DNA of 64,000 nt. Origin: Mnemiopsis leidyi. Its lineage: Eukaryota > Ctenophora > Tentaculata > Lobata > Bolinopsidae. The stretch lies in the NCBI GenBank assembly GCA_000226015.1, contig JH154184.1, forward strand, positions 847,011-911,010. Direction: 5' to 3'. The notes under the pieces are model-generated. The model made no database searches, was not told where the DNA came from, and saw only the letters and a list, made by a program, of their open reading frames with translations. Numbering within the stretch: position 1 is the stretch's first letter; each line of letters starts with the position of its first letter. Below, one piece after another: positions 1 through 11,376 of this stretch. Both the position numbers and the translations under genes were made by a program.

Positions 1-1981
1 AAACATTTCAATACAATTTTTACAGTTACTCAAAACTGACATTTTATAAGAATACTGCCGCTCGCCCTGCATGTTGTTATCGTTTTTGTTATCTTTTTCT
101 AAAAAGACTCAGTGACAATAACAACGAAAACGTTTCGGTGACTGTATATCAGAGACCTGCAGAGAAAGAATTAATTTTACACACACAGAAAGACAGATTA
201 GAGAGAACTACAGCCCGATTACAAAACAACTAAAACGTTCATCTTATACAAACCGAACTCACATCACTTCGCAAAGTATATCACGTAATTTAAGGAGAGG
301 TCAACAAGAATAATCTTCACATTGGATGAAAAGTCTCTATAAATATCAGCTAGAAATCTAATCATCAAGTCTAATCTGATAAAAAGGTACATCAAGGGAC
401 AGGAAGTTATTTGTAAATGGAGGGAATTCTCCAGTTAAATTACAGGTCATGGTCATGATCTCACATATCAGTTAAACGTGGTCCAAGTCTGACAGATTAC
501 GAAATTTATAAAGCGTATAACCAACTCGGTGGCCGACAACTGGGAACCTTGGAATCTGGGCACCCAGAGGGATCACATCACACAGCCCAATCAGTCCCAC
601 GGGGATCAGATCACACCGTGTTGTTAGTGACGTATCTGTGAAATGTGAACCAGTGGAGATCTGACCCGATGTCATGGATCACTTGGGTTTGAGTGAGGCG
701 AGGTGCATGTGGCAATGTGGATGTCATGGTAGGTGTTTTGATCAGCTGTTAATGAACGGGTTCTCCAGGTATTTTAACCTAACTATGCAGCATTGCATTC
801 AATTCTTCATGCCTGCGTTCTCCAAGTATATTGAAGGACAACGAGGAAAAAGCCTAAAGACACCGCCAGTCACACAGCTGGGAGATGTCAGAAGAGCCGA
901 CCTCCCACGAAGTGTCCTGCCCATGCCTAGCTAACCCTGGACGACAACCTTCTTTCCCTTGGAGCAAAACCGCATTGCCATCCTGCTGACCGGACCACCC
1001 TTCATTCCCTGAGAAACGCGAGGTTATCAAGTCCCTCAAGGGGAAAGCAGCTGAGCAGCCCATTGCCGTTACCCAGAACCTCATTTCAGAAGAACATCTG
1101 CTCTCGGTACTCAGAGTACTCAAGAGTACTTCGGCCATGATTGATGATATTGAGTAATTTATGATGATTTTCCTGTTAATTATTTACTACATCAAGATTA
1201 TTCTGTCAAATACCGTTATCTCAATCAATTTCTCTGAATTACTTCAAAATCTCAACACTTAACAGTTTAGTATACTTCTGATGACTTCAGTGAAACCTGA
1301 TCCCTGGAGGTTCTCAGTTGTCGGTGAAACGTCATAATTGGGAAATTCTCACGCTTACACGTTAACTAATTTCACAAGCTAAACTTGATAGGTTCCCAGT
1401 TGTCGGTCAACCAACTGTGTGTCAAGGAAGCATGAACACAAGGATAGCAAGACACAGGTTCTGTGGCTCGGTCATTTCAATAAAGAATATGTAAGAACAT
1501 CGGTACTATTCATCAGCTGCATCTTATGATAGTCAGTGAAAGCTGACTGACGATTGATTTTAAAATCGGTCTGAAATCTTTCGATATCTGTCAAGCCGCC
1601 ATTACACGCGGCTAATGACGCGTGTGTAACTATAAAAGATGACAACAAATAATGTACAAATAACGGTACAAACACAGATCATGAAGAAGCTGCAAGATAC
1701 AAGACAAGTAAAGCATACAGGTATGTAATATGTATACAAATATGATACAAGAACACAAGGTTATACTTTACTAATAATAGTACATTGTGTACACGAACAA
1801 TGCACAGATACAAATACAAATACTAATACAGAAAAAGTATTGAACAGGCAGAAAAAGTATTCAAGTACCTTCAAGAATTATTATAACAAGTCCAACAGCT
1901 ACAGTACAAAAGTACACCTAAATTGTACGGTACCAATACAAGGAAGTAGTACACTTGGAGTACATTGTACACACGGCCTAC
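1..1981. other. Non-coding edge: intron or flank of the PRP38 gene
   Basis: No coding exon is recognisable here. The next PRP38 exon would have to lie at lower coordinates on the minus strand, and a visual scan for its conserved continuation (the family's VEPWEKG-type segment) found nothing, so this is probably a long intron continuing past the left edge. About 1690-1975 is unusually rich in TAC/GTA/ATAC steps. A 17-bp segment at 1390-1406 (AGGTTCCCAGTTGTCGG) recurs inverted at 533-549, and in altered form near 1309, which suggests fragments of a dispersed repeat. Confidence 0.5.
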
Positions 1982-2496
1982 CTTTCTCGTTATCTCCTCA
2001 ATAACTTGATGATATGTGTGTAGTTCATACAGCTGATACTTGAAATAGTTGCTGTTCTGAATGTTGTTCAGAACCAGGGAGTTCATGTTCATTGTTCGCT
2101 GGTTCCCGTAGGGAGTAAGGGTTTTTGGAATATTCTTGCATTTAGCAGCAAACACCTGCAATAGGTCACAGTTCACACTACAAAAAATTGTTAAGTTTCG
2201 AGCATCAAATTTCTACTTTCATTTTGCTACATAACTCGTAGGATTGGTTTAAAGTTTTAGTAAAGAACAATGAATGATAATGTGTTAATGGGCAGCTAAC
2301 ATCTTATCTGAGAATCTTTTGTGAAAACTTATCTCAGTTTTCATACACATTTATAAAGATAACATGGAATGCACATTAAATTTTTAAGTAAGTGCTTGCC
2401 ATAAGGTGTCAGTAATAACTGAACTTAAAAACGTATTCTCCTTACTTGATCTTCTTCATCTTCATATTCCACCTCTTCAAATTCGTTGTTATACAT
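1982..2496 (-). CDS. PRPF38B: PRP38-family pre-mRNA splicing factor, first two coding exons (partial)
   Basis: Two minus-strand exons are visible. Exon 1 (2496-2446) encodes 17 residues with an acidic tail (EYEDEEDQ) and ends at a GTAAGG donor. Exon 2 (2155-1982) follows a TTGCAG acceptor and encodes 58 residues, ending at a GTAGGC donor. Both junctions are phase 0. Exon 2 carries the N-terminal signature of PRP38 proteins: a YGNQRTMNMN segment followed by YFKYQLYELHTYHQVIEEI, very close to the human PRPF38B pattern (WGNEKTMNLN, then YFKVQLYELKTYHEVVDEI). From the family, the protein acts in the nucleus in the spliceosome (tri-snRNP/B complex activation). The rest of the PRP38 domain and any RS tail are off the left edge. 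PRPF38A is possible but fits less well. Confidence 0.82.
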
Positions 2497-4091
2497 TTAT
2501 TCTTCTACTTGCTACACTGAGATCGAAGATAAAAAACTTGATTTAAAGCAACACTACAAACATAGATAACATTGTTGTTGTTGTTTCTACATCATTCAAG
2601 TTCATCACACTGCACAACATATGCTGCTGTTTGCACTGAGCACAGTTGTGTTTTTAACATGGGCGATCTCCTGAGTTGAGTGCAGACAATAGTATAACTT
2701 GGCATGAAAGTTTGAAACATTTTACAGGGTAAAGCAGAACATTTTAAATGTGTACACAGGGTGATGTGATATACTGATGTGAGGCAACACTGCTTTGACG
2801 TTGTGATATAATAAAGCTGTAATATAATGACATGTGGTATTTTGCTCTGGCAACTGGCAATTCTATATCCATCCTCAAATTATTTTCTAATTGTAGTTGT
2901 CTGAGTGTCGGGTTATGGTCAGGGCCTTATCCCCTCAATGAAACAAACAACTAGCAGCTGCTTAAATTCGTTGCTAGAAATCAGTGAAAGTTTCGACCAA
3001 AAAGTATGGGGTGTTAGCAGAAAACACAAAGAAAGAAATTATTAAGGCGAACATGGAGAAAATGTTGATCATGATTTGATAAGTCCAAAAGTGCCCCTGT
3101 TATCACAGCCAACTTTCTGCTACAAATTCGACAGAAATCTGCTTATCCTCACGCTTCTTTTAATTCCAACAATATGAAACTTTGATCATGGTGGCAGTGC
3201 ATTTTTCACATGAAAGCAGCAAGGAAGAGAGGCTGTGTACGTAAACACTGCGCAGGCAGATATATGAGGAGATTTAGAAAGAATATCAAGCATCGTGACG
3301 AATAGAGATAAGTGTCCCTGAGAAGCATGAGCCAACGGACGAAACAAAAATTTGTAGAAACAAGAATTGCGGCCGCTTTAATTGTGTCAGGCGATCGCTG
3401 AATTTCCCGTATCATGCCGTCGCTTATCGTCATTAAACTTTGCGAAATGAGGAATGAAAAAAGTAAAGACAACCTCGTACTAGACATAACTTCGGTTAGT
3501 TATTATTGTTCTGCATCGGCACGTGTAAATGCAGACGCGCGAGTTAATGCAGCCGTTTGATGCCATGTTTGAAAATTTGCACGCGCAAAGTTTGAACACA
3601 ATTGCGCGTTCTTTGCATAGTTTGTTTCAAATATCTTAACTCTGCATGACGTCGTCATTATTGTATTGTATGTGCTGCCTTCATAATTTATTCATACTGC
3701 GTTGTTTTTATGCTTATGGCGTTTCATGAATTAGTCGTTCAAAAGATTTGTTCGGAGCTGGGATTAAAATCGTCTTACATTTATTTCTTAATCTGTCATT
3801 CGACAAAAGTCAATTAAACTTAAGTCAAAAGAATTTTGATCGACTTTACTTTTACTTGTTATTGTTTGATCGCACATCTTGTTGCAGTTGTTGCAAGGCA
3901 GTTATGTATACATTTCATTATCCAGATGTGAAATCCATTAGGCGGCCTCAATCGTATTTGTATACATGATTAAGTTTGATAAAGGAGCGTGCGCGCGGAC
4001 GTGCGCGCCTACGTACGGACGGACACTTTTTGAGCTAATATTCCAAATTACCCCGATTTACGCTGTCGATCGCCAACCCTTGTTTTGTACT

Positions 4092-4111
4092 TTTTGTGCA
4101 CGTGCACAAAA
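4092..4111. repeat. 20-bp perfect palindrome centred on CACGTG
   Basis: TTTTGTGCACGTGCACAAAA equals its own reverse complement. It contains an E-box core (CACGTG) and two overlapping GTGCAC palindromes. It lies 12 bp before the next hairpin. Confidence 0.85.
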
Positions 4112-4123
4112 CGTATCAAAACA

Positions 4124-4162
4124 ATCTTGCCATTTGGTCCCTTCGGGCCCAAATGGCAAGAT
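4124..4162. repeat. Hairpin with 18-bp arms and 3-nt loop
   Basis: The left arm at 4124-4141 and the right arm at 4145-4162 are reverse complements with one mismatch. They are separated by TTC, so the tip reads CCCTTCGGG, close to a stable UUCG-type tetraloop. No flanking gene explains it. It could be a regulatory RNA hairpin, a cruciform-forming site or a relic of a foldback element. Confidence 0.75.
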
Positions 4163-4646
4163 ACGGGAAATAAAAGTGCAGATAACAAATAATTCAGCAA
4201 ACAATTATGATTGAGATAAATGAGAATGTAACGTTGACCTAGTAGAGTAACAATGCTCCAGCAGCCCCGGCTAAAACAGGGGCCGACGTCTAAAGGGTAC
4301 GATCCTGTAAAAAGTAGACAAGGTTTGTGCAATTAACAACTTCATCCAACATTGTGCTTTCCGGCGAAGAAGCGTCTAACTACAAGAAAATTTTCACAAA
4401 AGTGCTCGCGCTCGATTTCAGTCAAGTGCTGCAGAGGATTACTGCGCGGCATAAGATCGCGCGCTATAAACATTTATTGAGTTTTATGCAATTTTAATAA
4501 TTTATACCTTTTTAATTGAATTTCTGAAGTTTATTTGTCAGACCTTATAGCACATGGACATAGAACTGAGTTTGAATAGTTAGAATTAGACGTAAATTTA
4601 AAAGTTATATGGTAAACGCTTAACCTGTGCTAAACAACAATTGGAA

Positions 4647-5146
4647 TAGTGGCGTAGTATAAAAATCATTCAGAGTACGGTGGGATCCAACTTTGATTGA
4701 GCTCTGCATTCATCCACACGGAGTAGTGGCGTAGTATAAAAATCATTCAACACTAATAAATTATATTGTTAATTTTATATTTGAAATAAATTAGTTACAA
4801 TCTTTTCAAAATTAAGGATTTCGTTGACCGTTGTGACTTTTTCATTTTGGGACGCCCTGACATTCGTAAGTCGTCTGAGCCGCGCAATTTACCGTACAAT
4901 CTGGTTTTCTGGGATTGCGTGCGGAGTTAAGATGGATACTATAGCAACCATGGATAAATGTCCATACTGCAGCAGTTTGAACATGCCGTTGTCAAGCGTT
5001 CTTGGCGATACTGTACTTGTAATTATACACATACTACCTCAATAAGACGCTGATTTTCCCGCCTATGTAGTTTTTAATCGTCGATTTCAGGCTTCTACTC
5101 CGTGTGGATGAATGAGCTCAATCAAAGTTGGATCCCACCGTACTCT
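4647..5146. mobile_element. Small foldback (MITE-like) element with about 52-bp inverted ends
   Basis: The segment 4672-4725 and the segment 5096-5146 are near-perfect reverse complements; the right copy lacks 3 bp. They enclose about 370 bp without coding content. A 26-bp direct repeat (4647-4672 and 4724-4749, beginning TAGTGGCGTAGTATAAAAAT) brackets the left copy only, which suggests a nested insertion or a local duplication. There is no transposase. It could be a non-autonomous DNA transposon or a solo foldback repeat. Confidence 0.65.
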
Positions 5147-5890
5147 TAGCCACGCTTGACGCTTAGTACACTACCTTTTCTGTGCTTTTTCTTTAGATTG
5201 ATTCATGTTGGCAGTTGCCTGGCGCTGTTTAATCACAACGAAGGTAATTAAGCCTCATAATTCTCTATGTCTAGCCCGCTATGGTCTTTATCTATTTGAA
5301 TGATTGTATTCCTTGATACGTTTTTGTCAAGTCGTTAATTATCATGGTTATTAAAAATTGAAAAAATCTTTACTAGAACATTTTAGTACAATAACATAGT
5401 GACTTAAATATCCTACAAAAATCCATAACTTGATAGCATGCGAAAAATGTGATATGTAAAAACGCTGTTTCGGTATCGTGCTTAAGCAAATAGCATCCAG
5501 TGGTTTACCGTCATGATGATTTTTGTCCCAGACCCACGACTATTTGAATCCTCACTACTTAGCAATAAAATTGCTAATTATCTTAATAGAGAGAATCTAC
5601 CATTTGATCGAGACTTGAAGACGTCATTTACTTCCAGTATTTTCACAACTTTTTGACATCTGATTTTGAACGACAATGCCAGATTTTATTGTTTCTGATA
5701 ATTTAACATAGAGTTTATTGTTATACATAGTAATTGCAGCTGTGGAATCACAGTAGTATATATCCTTTTTTCATTTCTCCATTTTAGTTGAATGGACTCT
5801 TAATTTGTATTTTTTTCTTTATTCATGCATCGATGTATATATGCATCGATGTATATATAAATATTTGTCATCTTTCACGTTTATAGGTTG

Positions 5891-5930
5891 ATCGTGGTTA
5901 TAATATTCCCTCGAATATCATAACCACGAT
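5891..5930. repeat. Hairpin with 18-bp arms and CCTC loop
   Basis: Arms 5891-5908 and 5913-5930 (ATCGTGGTTATAATATTC and its complement) pair with one mismatch around a 4-nt loop. The element is about 570 bp upstream of the first SRCR gene start. It has no U-tract typical of bacterial terminators; in this eukaryotic setting it may be a relic of a palindromic transposon or a structured non-coding element. Confidence 0.75.
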
Positions 5931-6500
5931 TCTCATATTCTTATATCATACTGAGCTTATATTTCTAAGCTTATATTCTTTTCCCTTTTTTGATGCTTTT
6001 TTGCAAGCACTAAGCAGAATATCGTTAGCAGGATTTATTTAGAAATTGAAAAAGATCAATAAGATATATACATTCAAGTTAGAATCCGCGTTGAAGTTCC
6101 GAAATTGTGTCGTACAAATTTCGGTCACATTCCTAATGTTTAAGTAAATTTCACATGTATAGCCATTCAGCCTTCAACATACTTAGATATGCTAGAGGGC
6201 CACGGATTTTCATCCCTTTCACGCCGAATTGGCTGATTGAAATTCTTTTAACCCGGGATAAAATCTACTTACGAAAATGAATTACAACTTATAATTGAAT
6301 TTCTGCTTCATAAGACATGAACAATCTCTTGTAAATGAACGTGGCCGTGGACAATGCACGATAAAAAGGACTAGTTTAATTTTCATATTAGTAAAACAAG
6401 CATTATGCCCCGATTCTCCGGTTATAAATTTGTCACTGCTCCCCTTCACTGTTTACTCGATTGGTCCCTTTCAATATTGTGGTGCTTGGAGCTGATTGCA

Positions 6501-7400
6501 ATGATTGCAACAACAGAGCTGTTTCTCAGTATTTGCATCACTGCATGTTTAATACCGAATTCGGAGCCGAGTAGCGTTCATCTTGCAACACATACAGTGC
6601 CCCCTCCGACCAGAGTGCTGAAAAAGAATGAGATAGATTTACCTGACAAGAGGGATTGGAAAAAATCGCAGTTGTTCAGGATGGGAGTTCGGTTGGTTAA
6701 CGCCACCGAGGACGCATCCTACCCAGTCATGATATTAGTAGATGACATCTACTATCCACTCTGTGAGGACAGTTTCAACGACCAAACTGCTCAAGCCCTC
6801 TGCGAAATGTATTTTTACGAACGTGGCTACAAAACCACTTACACACTGGCCGATGACGCTGAGTTTTCCTTCACCAACTTGGAATGTTATCAAACTCAAT
6901 GGACAGAACAGGTTTATGATGACAGTTTTAATCGTACATACTGTAGAAAGGCGGTGCAAAAGTGCTTAATGAAGGATTACAGCGATAAAGACGCTACTGG
7001 AGTGTTGCCCTGCTCCAGGAACCAAGCTGCAGGAGTTCACTGTTACGATCTCGCACGTGCCATCACTTGGACTCCTAATGCCGAAAATTTCTTGATTTCT
7101 AAGAAAACTTGGAGCATTACATTCTCAATGGATATATTCAAATTAGGCAAAAAGGAAACTCATTTTAGTGCGTACTTATTAAGGAAATTTCTTGATTTTT
7201 CCCTTGAAGAATTTGTAATTGCTTATTCATGTGGCAAAGAAAGTACTCCCGATCTGAGATACATATCATCAGCGGGACAAGATTACTTCGAGCTGAACGG
7301 GAAGTTTAGGCGCAATTGCAAGGAGTGCGAGGACTTGTACATGTTCAGTGATACGCTCAAGGACTATACCTACTTTTGGACAGTGTGTAAGCAAGACTGA
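6501..7400 (+). CDS. Secreted SRCR-like domain protein, copy 1
   Basis: An intronless gene for 299 residues. The start at 6501 is chosen because the ATG and the bases before it align with the paralog 3.9 kb downstream; an upstream in-frame ATG at 6405 would spoil the signal peptide. The N-terminus (LFLSICITACLIP) looks like a signal peptide. Residues about 60-175 resemble a divergent scavenger-receptor cysteine-rich domain: the VRLV opening, PLCEDSFNDQTAQALC matching the family's TVCDDxWxxxDAxVVC, then LEC, and CSRNQAAGVHC matching CxHxEDAGVxC. The remaining 125 residues are a conserved C-terminal region with CGKES, a RRNCKECEDLY motif and a final C. Eleven cysteines follow the signal peptide. 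Likely extracellular recognition or adhesion; the ligand is unknown. The ORF ends about 130 bp before an AATAAA. Confidence 0.75.
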   Translation: MIATTELFLSICITACLIPNSEPSSVHLATHTVPPPTRVLKKNEIDLPDKRDWKKSQLFRMGVRLVNATEDASYPVMILVDDIYYPLCEDSFNDQTAQALCEMYFYERGYKTTYTLADDAEFSFTNLECYQTQWTEQVYDDSFNRTYCRKAVQKCLMKDYSDKDATGVLPCSRNQAAGVHCYDLARAITWTPNAENFLISKKTWSITFSMDIFKLGKKETHFSAYLLRKFLDFSLEEFVIAYSCGKESTPDLRYISSAGQDYFELNGKFRRNCKECEDLYMFSDTLKDYTYFWTVCKQD

Positions 7401-10373
7401 GTGTATCGTTGTAGTCAAAACCCCAGATAACATCCATTTCTTCGGACTGTCATATGGATTCCTTTAGCTCATGAGTCATGGCTTAAAAACAAATGTCAAA
7501 ATATTTTTACTCTCAATTTTCAGTAGGTAAGAATAAATGAATAATGAGATAACATTGTTATCACTTATCGCTAACAGGGCGCCGGCTAAAGCGGCAACTC
7601 TGCACTGCCGAGTATAAAGGCCATAAAGTTTTGAGTACATAAGAAACCGCCATTTGATGACCTAAAGCATATATCAGAATATTATTTAAATGTTGTGAAA
7701 ACTTCCACATCTTTTCATGGTTTTCAGCAAATATGTAAAAATATCTTATTTGTTTTTCTTTGTTCTTTGTTTTTTTTTCTTTGTTCTTTAATAATCCTCA
7801 TCATGTATCATATAGATGTATAAAGACTGTTGTTTAAAGACTCTGGCGAAAGTCTTGCTCAAAAGTCAATAATCGAAAAAGAAATCGAAGCATTGACATT
7901 AAGTCTGCCGTGTTTTTGTCATGTAAAAAACACTGCACAGCTGCCTCAAAATGACCGTCCTCTTTTTGGCCCATGGGCAATAAATTGTCTAGTTACGTGA
8001 AAACATTAATAATCTATAAATTTTAGAAATGCGAATATAATATCTAGTTGTCTTACAGATAAATGATCAATTTCACTTCTGTCTATTTTTTGCAGAGATC
8101 ACAATCACCACAAATTACAAATTCTAGTTTTTATGTGTTTTTGTTTATACTTTCAGTTGATTTCTTGGCTTGTGGCTCAAAAGAGCTCGTTACTTTAACA
8201 CTATTTCTATAAGTTCTTGTTTCTGGTAGTTTTCTAAGTCTCCGATTTTTATCATAGTTATTGTGTTGGGCACTTTAAGCATTTAAAAACCGTATCTTCA
8301 TCATATTTAAAAAAACCTCTAGTTCGTGTTATAACATCCCCAGTCAACTACACTATTGTCACATGTTCCAAAAACAAGGATCATCGCGACTTCCACTGCT
8401 AGTTTCATTCTCAGGTCCGGTAACTGCATCTATTCGTTTAATCAAAAGTTCGTTTTTACATAACGAGGGTTACATATAAATCATATGAGTTGTTAAGGCA
8501 TCGTGAATAGTTCGCGCTGATCCGTGAGTGTAGAAAATGGGATGTGTTGATGAACACTGGGAAACAGATGAACCGATATTATATACGCATCTCGGGATAG
8601 TCGTAGATATTAATCATAATCGTTTTCAATCCTCTTGTGAATATTTGATAGCGGATTAAAATAATCCGGATATTGTTTGTATCGTGTGATAGCGTGCTTG
8701 ATATTAATTGGTTGTCGCGTACCGTTATTCTTATGGGATCATTCACGTGATACAAGACAATTAATCGAGAGTGAGGTCCGGAATTTGGTCAAAACTCGCA
8801 AGTCTTATGCTCGGGGCCTTTATCTTCTTTACTGCAAAATAAAAAAGTTTCGAAACATTCGTAATAGAAAATCCTCTTGAAAAGGAATGCTTTGTAAACG
8901 TGAAAAATGTTGCGAGATTCCTATATCACGTCCCAGCAATGAATCATGTTCGATCAGAAAAGCAACTTAACTTGATTTATTTGTATAAATCTTTGCTGAA
9001 TAATGTACCGTGACGATGTTCACTTGTACAGTAGTAATACTCCTCTATAGAACGCGGTATTTGGGATCATGTAATATTTTGGCCTTGAGCAACAGAGTGA
9101 CCACGTATACGTATATAGTACTATATATATGTACGTATATAGTTCTACAGACAGCCAAAGACCTTCTAGAAAACCGTGCCTATTATGTGATCAGCACGTA
9201 AGACGTTTATGTTCGGTTTTCAACACTTAAAATTTATTTTCGATCAAAAAGAATTTCATTTAAATGCATTTTCACCCTTGAAATTGGTTAATTTGTTCGA
9301 TTTTAAGCCTTCTCAAGAAAATTCCTTGGCCTGAAGGGATAACAAAGTAAGCTATTCCAAACCAGACGTACTACTGTTAACTGTACACTAAAAATCTTAA
9401 TTTAAACACTGGAGACTTAGGATGTCTGTATTTAGAATCTTAAACATGTAGATAGTGGTTGCAAATGGAATGTAGCATAAACTAAGACGTGATAGTGACG
9501 TCATAGTTATTAGTAACTGTTGAATTTCAAACCCGGACTATCTAAATTTGTGTACTAATTTTCGCAAACAGAGCTTTAACGGCTAAACTTTTTTCAAGTT
9601 TGACGCACGAACAAAATAACTCTTCACAGTTTGCAATGCATGTTATGTATCAAGTTCTGCTTCTCATTTATACAAAGTTTTATGAAAGCTATTGTTTTAA
9701 GTCGTTCTACTTGTGCTGCTAATATACTTGGCCAAAAGTCATGGCTCATTTTTTGTTAAATTTTTTGAAATTGATTAGTATTATTGGAAACAACGCAGGG
9801 TCAAAGTTTTTGACCTGTAGTCCTAAACAGACTGAATCATTAATCTAAGTTGAAATTGGATTTAGCAATTTAGGGTATTCAGTCGATTTGAGATTCGGTC
9901 CATAAGAGATTTAGTCTGTTAGAAGTTCAGTTCTACAATCTCTAAGATGAGAGAAAATTTCTAAACAAAATAAGGCGTATTCTCCATCATTACCACTTTG
10001 TCATCCCGTCCACCCCTGTCGCCCGAGATGCTGGTACCTTATTACAGATAACCTTCGAGTTTCACTCATTTCAGCTCTTCAAGTCTTCTGATTATGTGAC
10101 TCTCATCTGAGATAAAATTTACTTATCAAAGTGAAATATGACTAATAAGTAAATACCTCGCTTCTCAAGACTGACAATCTTTTTAAAAGGCTATGCTCGA
10201 ATAACGATATGAAAAGCATCCTTTTAATTCCAAAATTTCACCTTGACAATTTTGAATTTGAACTAATCATAAAAACAAACAACACGCCCCTCTCTGAATT
10301 ATTCAATTTTGTCACTGTTCAGTGTTCCTATTGACCTATTTAACGACTGGTTGTTGGTTGTGAGCTACGTGCA
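7401..10373. other. Spacer between the SRCR paralogs
   Basis: No recognisable exon. A candidate AATAAA at 7532-7537 would end the first SRCR transcript. An AT-rich, nearly palindromic run (alternating TATA/CGTA) lies at about 9103-9142. The last 300 bp before the second gene resemble the sequence before the first gene (shared GATAAAATYTACTTA near 6257 and 10111, and TTTGTCACTG just before each start), so the duplication included the promoter. Confidence 0.6.
7532..7537 (+). other. Candidate polyadenylation signal of SRCR copy 1
   Basis: AATAAA about 130 bp after the stop codon, within an AT-rich stretch. Confidence 0.55.
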
Positions 10374-11261
10374 ATGTTCACAACGATGAAACTGTTTCTC
10401 AGTCTCTACGTCGGAGCATATTTCATCACAACATGGGCATCAGAGGACGTTCTCACAACTCCTGCAGCAACATTACCCCTGATGATGGTTGAGACACCTC
10501 CTTTCGTGAGAAGTTCTCCCAAGGATTTGGATTGGATGAGATCACGGATGATCAGGATGGGAGTTCGATTGGTTGATGCTATCAAGGACGCATCCTACCC
10601 AGTCATGCTAAAAGTAGATGACATCTACTATCCACTCTGTGAGGACAGTTTCAACGACCAAACTGCTCAAGCCCTCTGCGAAGCATATAATTACGAGCGT
10701 GGCTACAAAACCACATACACACTAGCTGATGACGCTGAGTTTTCCTTCACCAACTTGGAATGTTATCAAACTCAATGGACAGAATCGGCTGGATTTGACG
10801 ATGATAATCTTACACACATTAGAGGGGCTGCACAAAAGTGCTTATTAAAAGATTACAGCGATAAAAACGCTGATGGTGTGTACCCATGCTCCAGAAACCA
10901 AGGTGCAGCTGTTTACTGTTACGACTTAAGGCGCGTTGTTACCTGGCAACCCTTAAGCCATAACGTTCAGATTGGCGAGAACAGTTGGGCCATTACCTTT
11001 ACTTTGAACTTATTCAAATTGGGGAGAAGAGTGTCGCATTTTGGAAAGGATGGAGTGAAGGACTTAGTGAGTAGTGGGCAGTTTGCTGCAAGTGCATGTG
11101 GCAATCGATATACGCCTAAAGTAAAGTATCCAGATAACCATAAATACTTTGAGATCTCTGGAAAGTTTAGGCGAAATTGCCAAGAGTGCGTGGACTTGTA
11201 CTTTCTCAATCATACCGAAGAGAAATTTTTGTACTTTTGGAGTGTTTGCCGGGATGACTAA
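10374..11261 (+). CDS. Secreted SRCR-like domain protein, copy 2
   Basis: An intronless gene for 295 residues and tandem paralog of the gene at 6501. The N-terminus (MKLFLSLYVGAYFITTWA after a second ATG at 10386) is a plausible signal peptide; either ATG could start. The SRCR-like region is nearly identical in its first half, including PLCEDSFNDQTAQALC, and the C-terminal region keeps the CGNRY, RRNCQECVDLY and terminal C positions. It has 10 cysteines after the signal, one fewer than copy 1, which has an extra TYC. Divergence grows towards the 3' half. The gene is followed by two AATAAA motifs (11371 and 11394). A secreted recognition role is inferred from the domain only. Confidence 0.75.
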   Translation: MFTTMKLFLSLYVGAYFITTWASEDVLTTPAATLPLMMVETPPFVRSSPKDLDWMRSRMIRMGVRLVDAIKDASYPVMLKVDDIYYPLCEDSFNDQTAQALCEAYNYERGYKTTYTLADDAEFSFTNLECYQTQWTESAGFDDDNLTHIRGAAQKCLLKDYSDKNADGVYPCSRNQGAAVYCYDLRRVVTWQPLSHNVQIGENSWAITFTLNLFKLGRRVSHFGKDGVKDLVSSGQFAASACGNRYTPKVKYPDNHKYFEISGKFRRNCQECVDLYFLNHTEEKFLYFWSVCRDD

Positions 11262-11370
11262 ACAAACTTATGTGAATTTTAATTGTCATTGTCTTGGAAA
11301 CGGCAAACTGGATTGGTTTACTACACACTGAAATATATTAGAATTTGGCTAGTTGCATGAAGAGATGTCA

Positions 11371-11376
11371 AATAAA
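11371..11376 (+). other. Candidate polyadenylation signal of SRCR copy 2
   Basis: AATAAA about 110 bp after the stop; a second one follows at 11394-11399. Confidence 0.55.

Larger units (their letters stand above)
2497..6500. other. 4-kb divergent intergenic region with palindromes and a foldback repeat
   Basis: No exon with recognisable coding content lies between the PRP38 start (minus) and the first SRCR gene (plus). The interval must hold two divergent promoters. It also contains a GC-rich alternating segment near 3985-4020, a 20-bp perfect palindrome (4092-4111), an 18-bp-arm hairpin (4124-4162), a small foldback element (4647-5146), a duplicated GCATCGATGTATATA motif near 5825-5860 and another 18-bp-arm hairpin (5891-5930). 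Short ORFs here lack family features and splice-compatible context. Confidence 0.6.

Noticed and set aside
854-1138. Possible further PRP38 exon on the minus strand
   Set aside because: The translation does not resemble the conserved PRP38 continuation, and splice phases could not be supported.
4824-5045. Small protein-coding gene inside the foldback element
   Set aside because: The 73-codon frame has no family features and is contained in a repeat; likely chance.
5891-5930. Rho-independent terminator
   Set aside because: The genome is eukaryotic and there is no downstream U-tract of the right kind.
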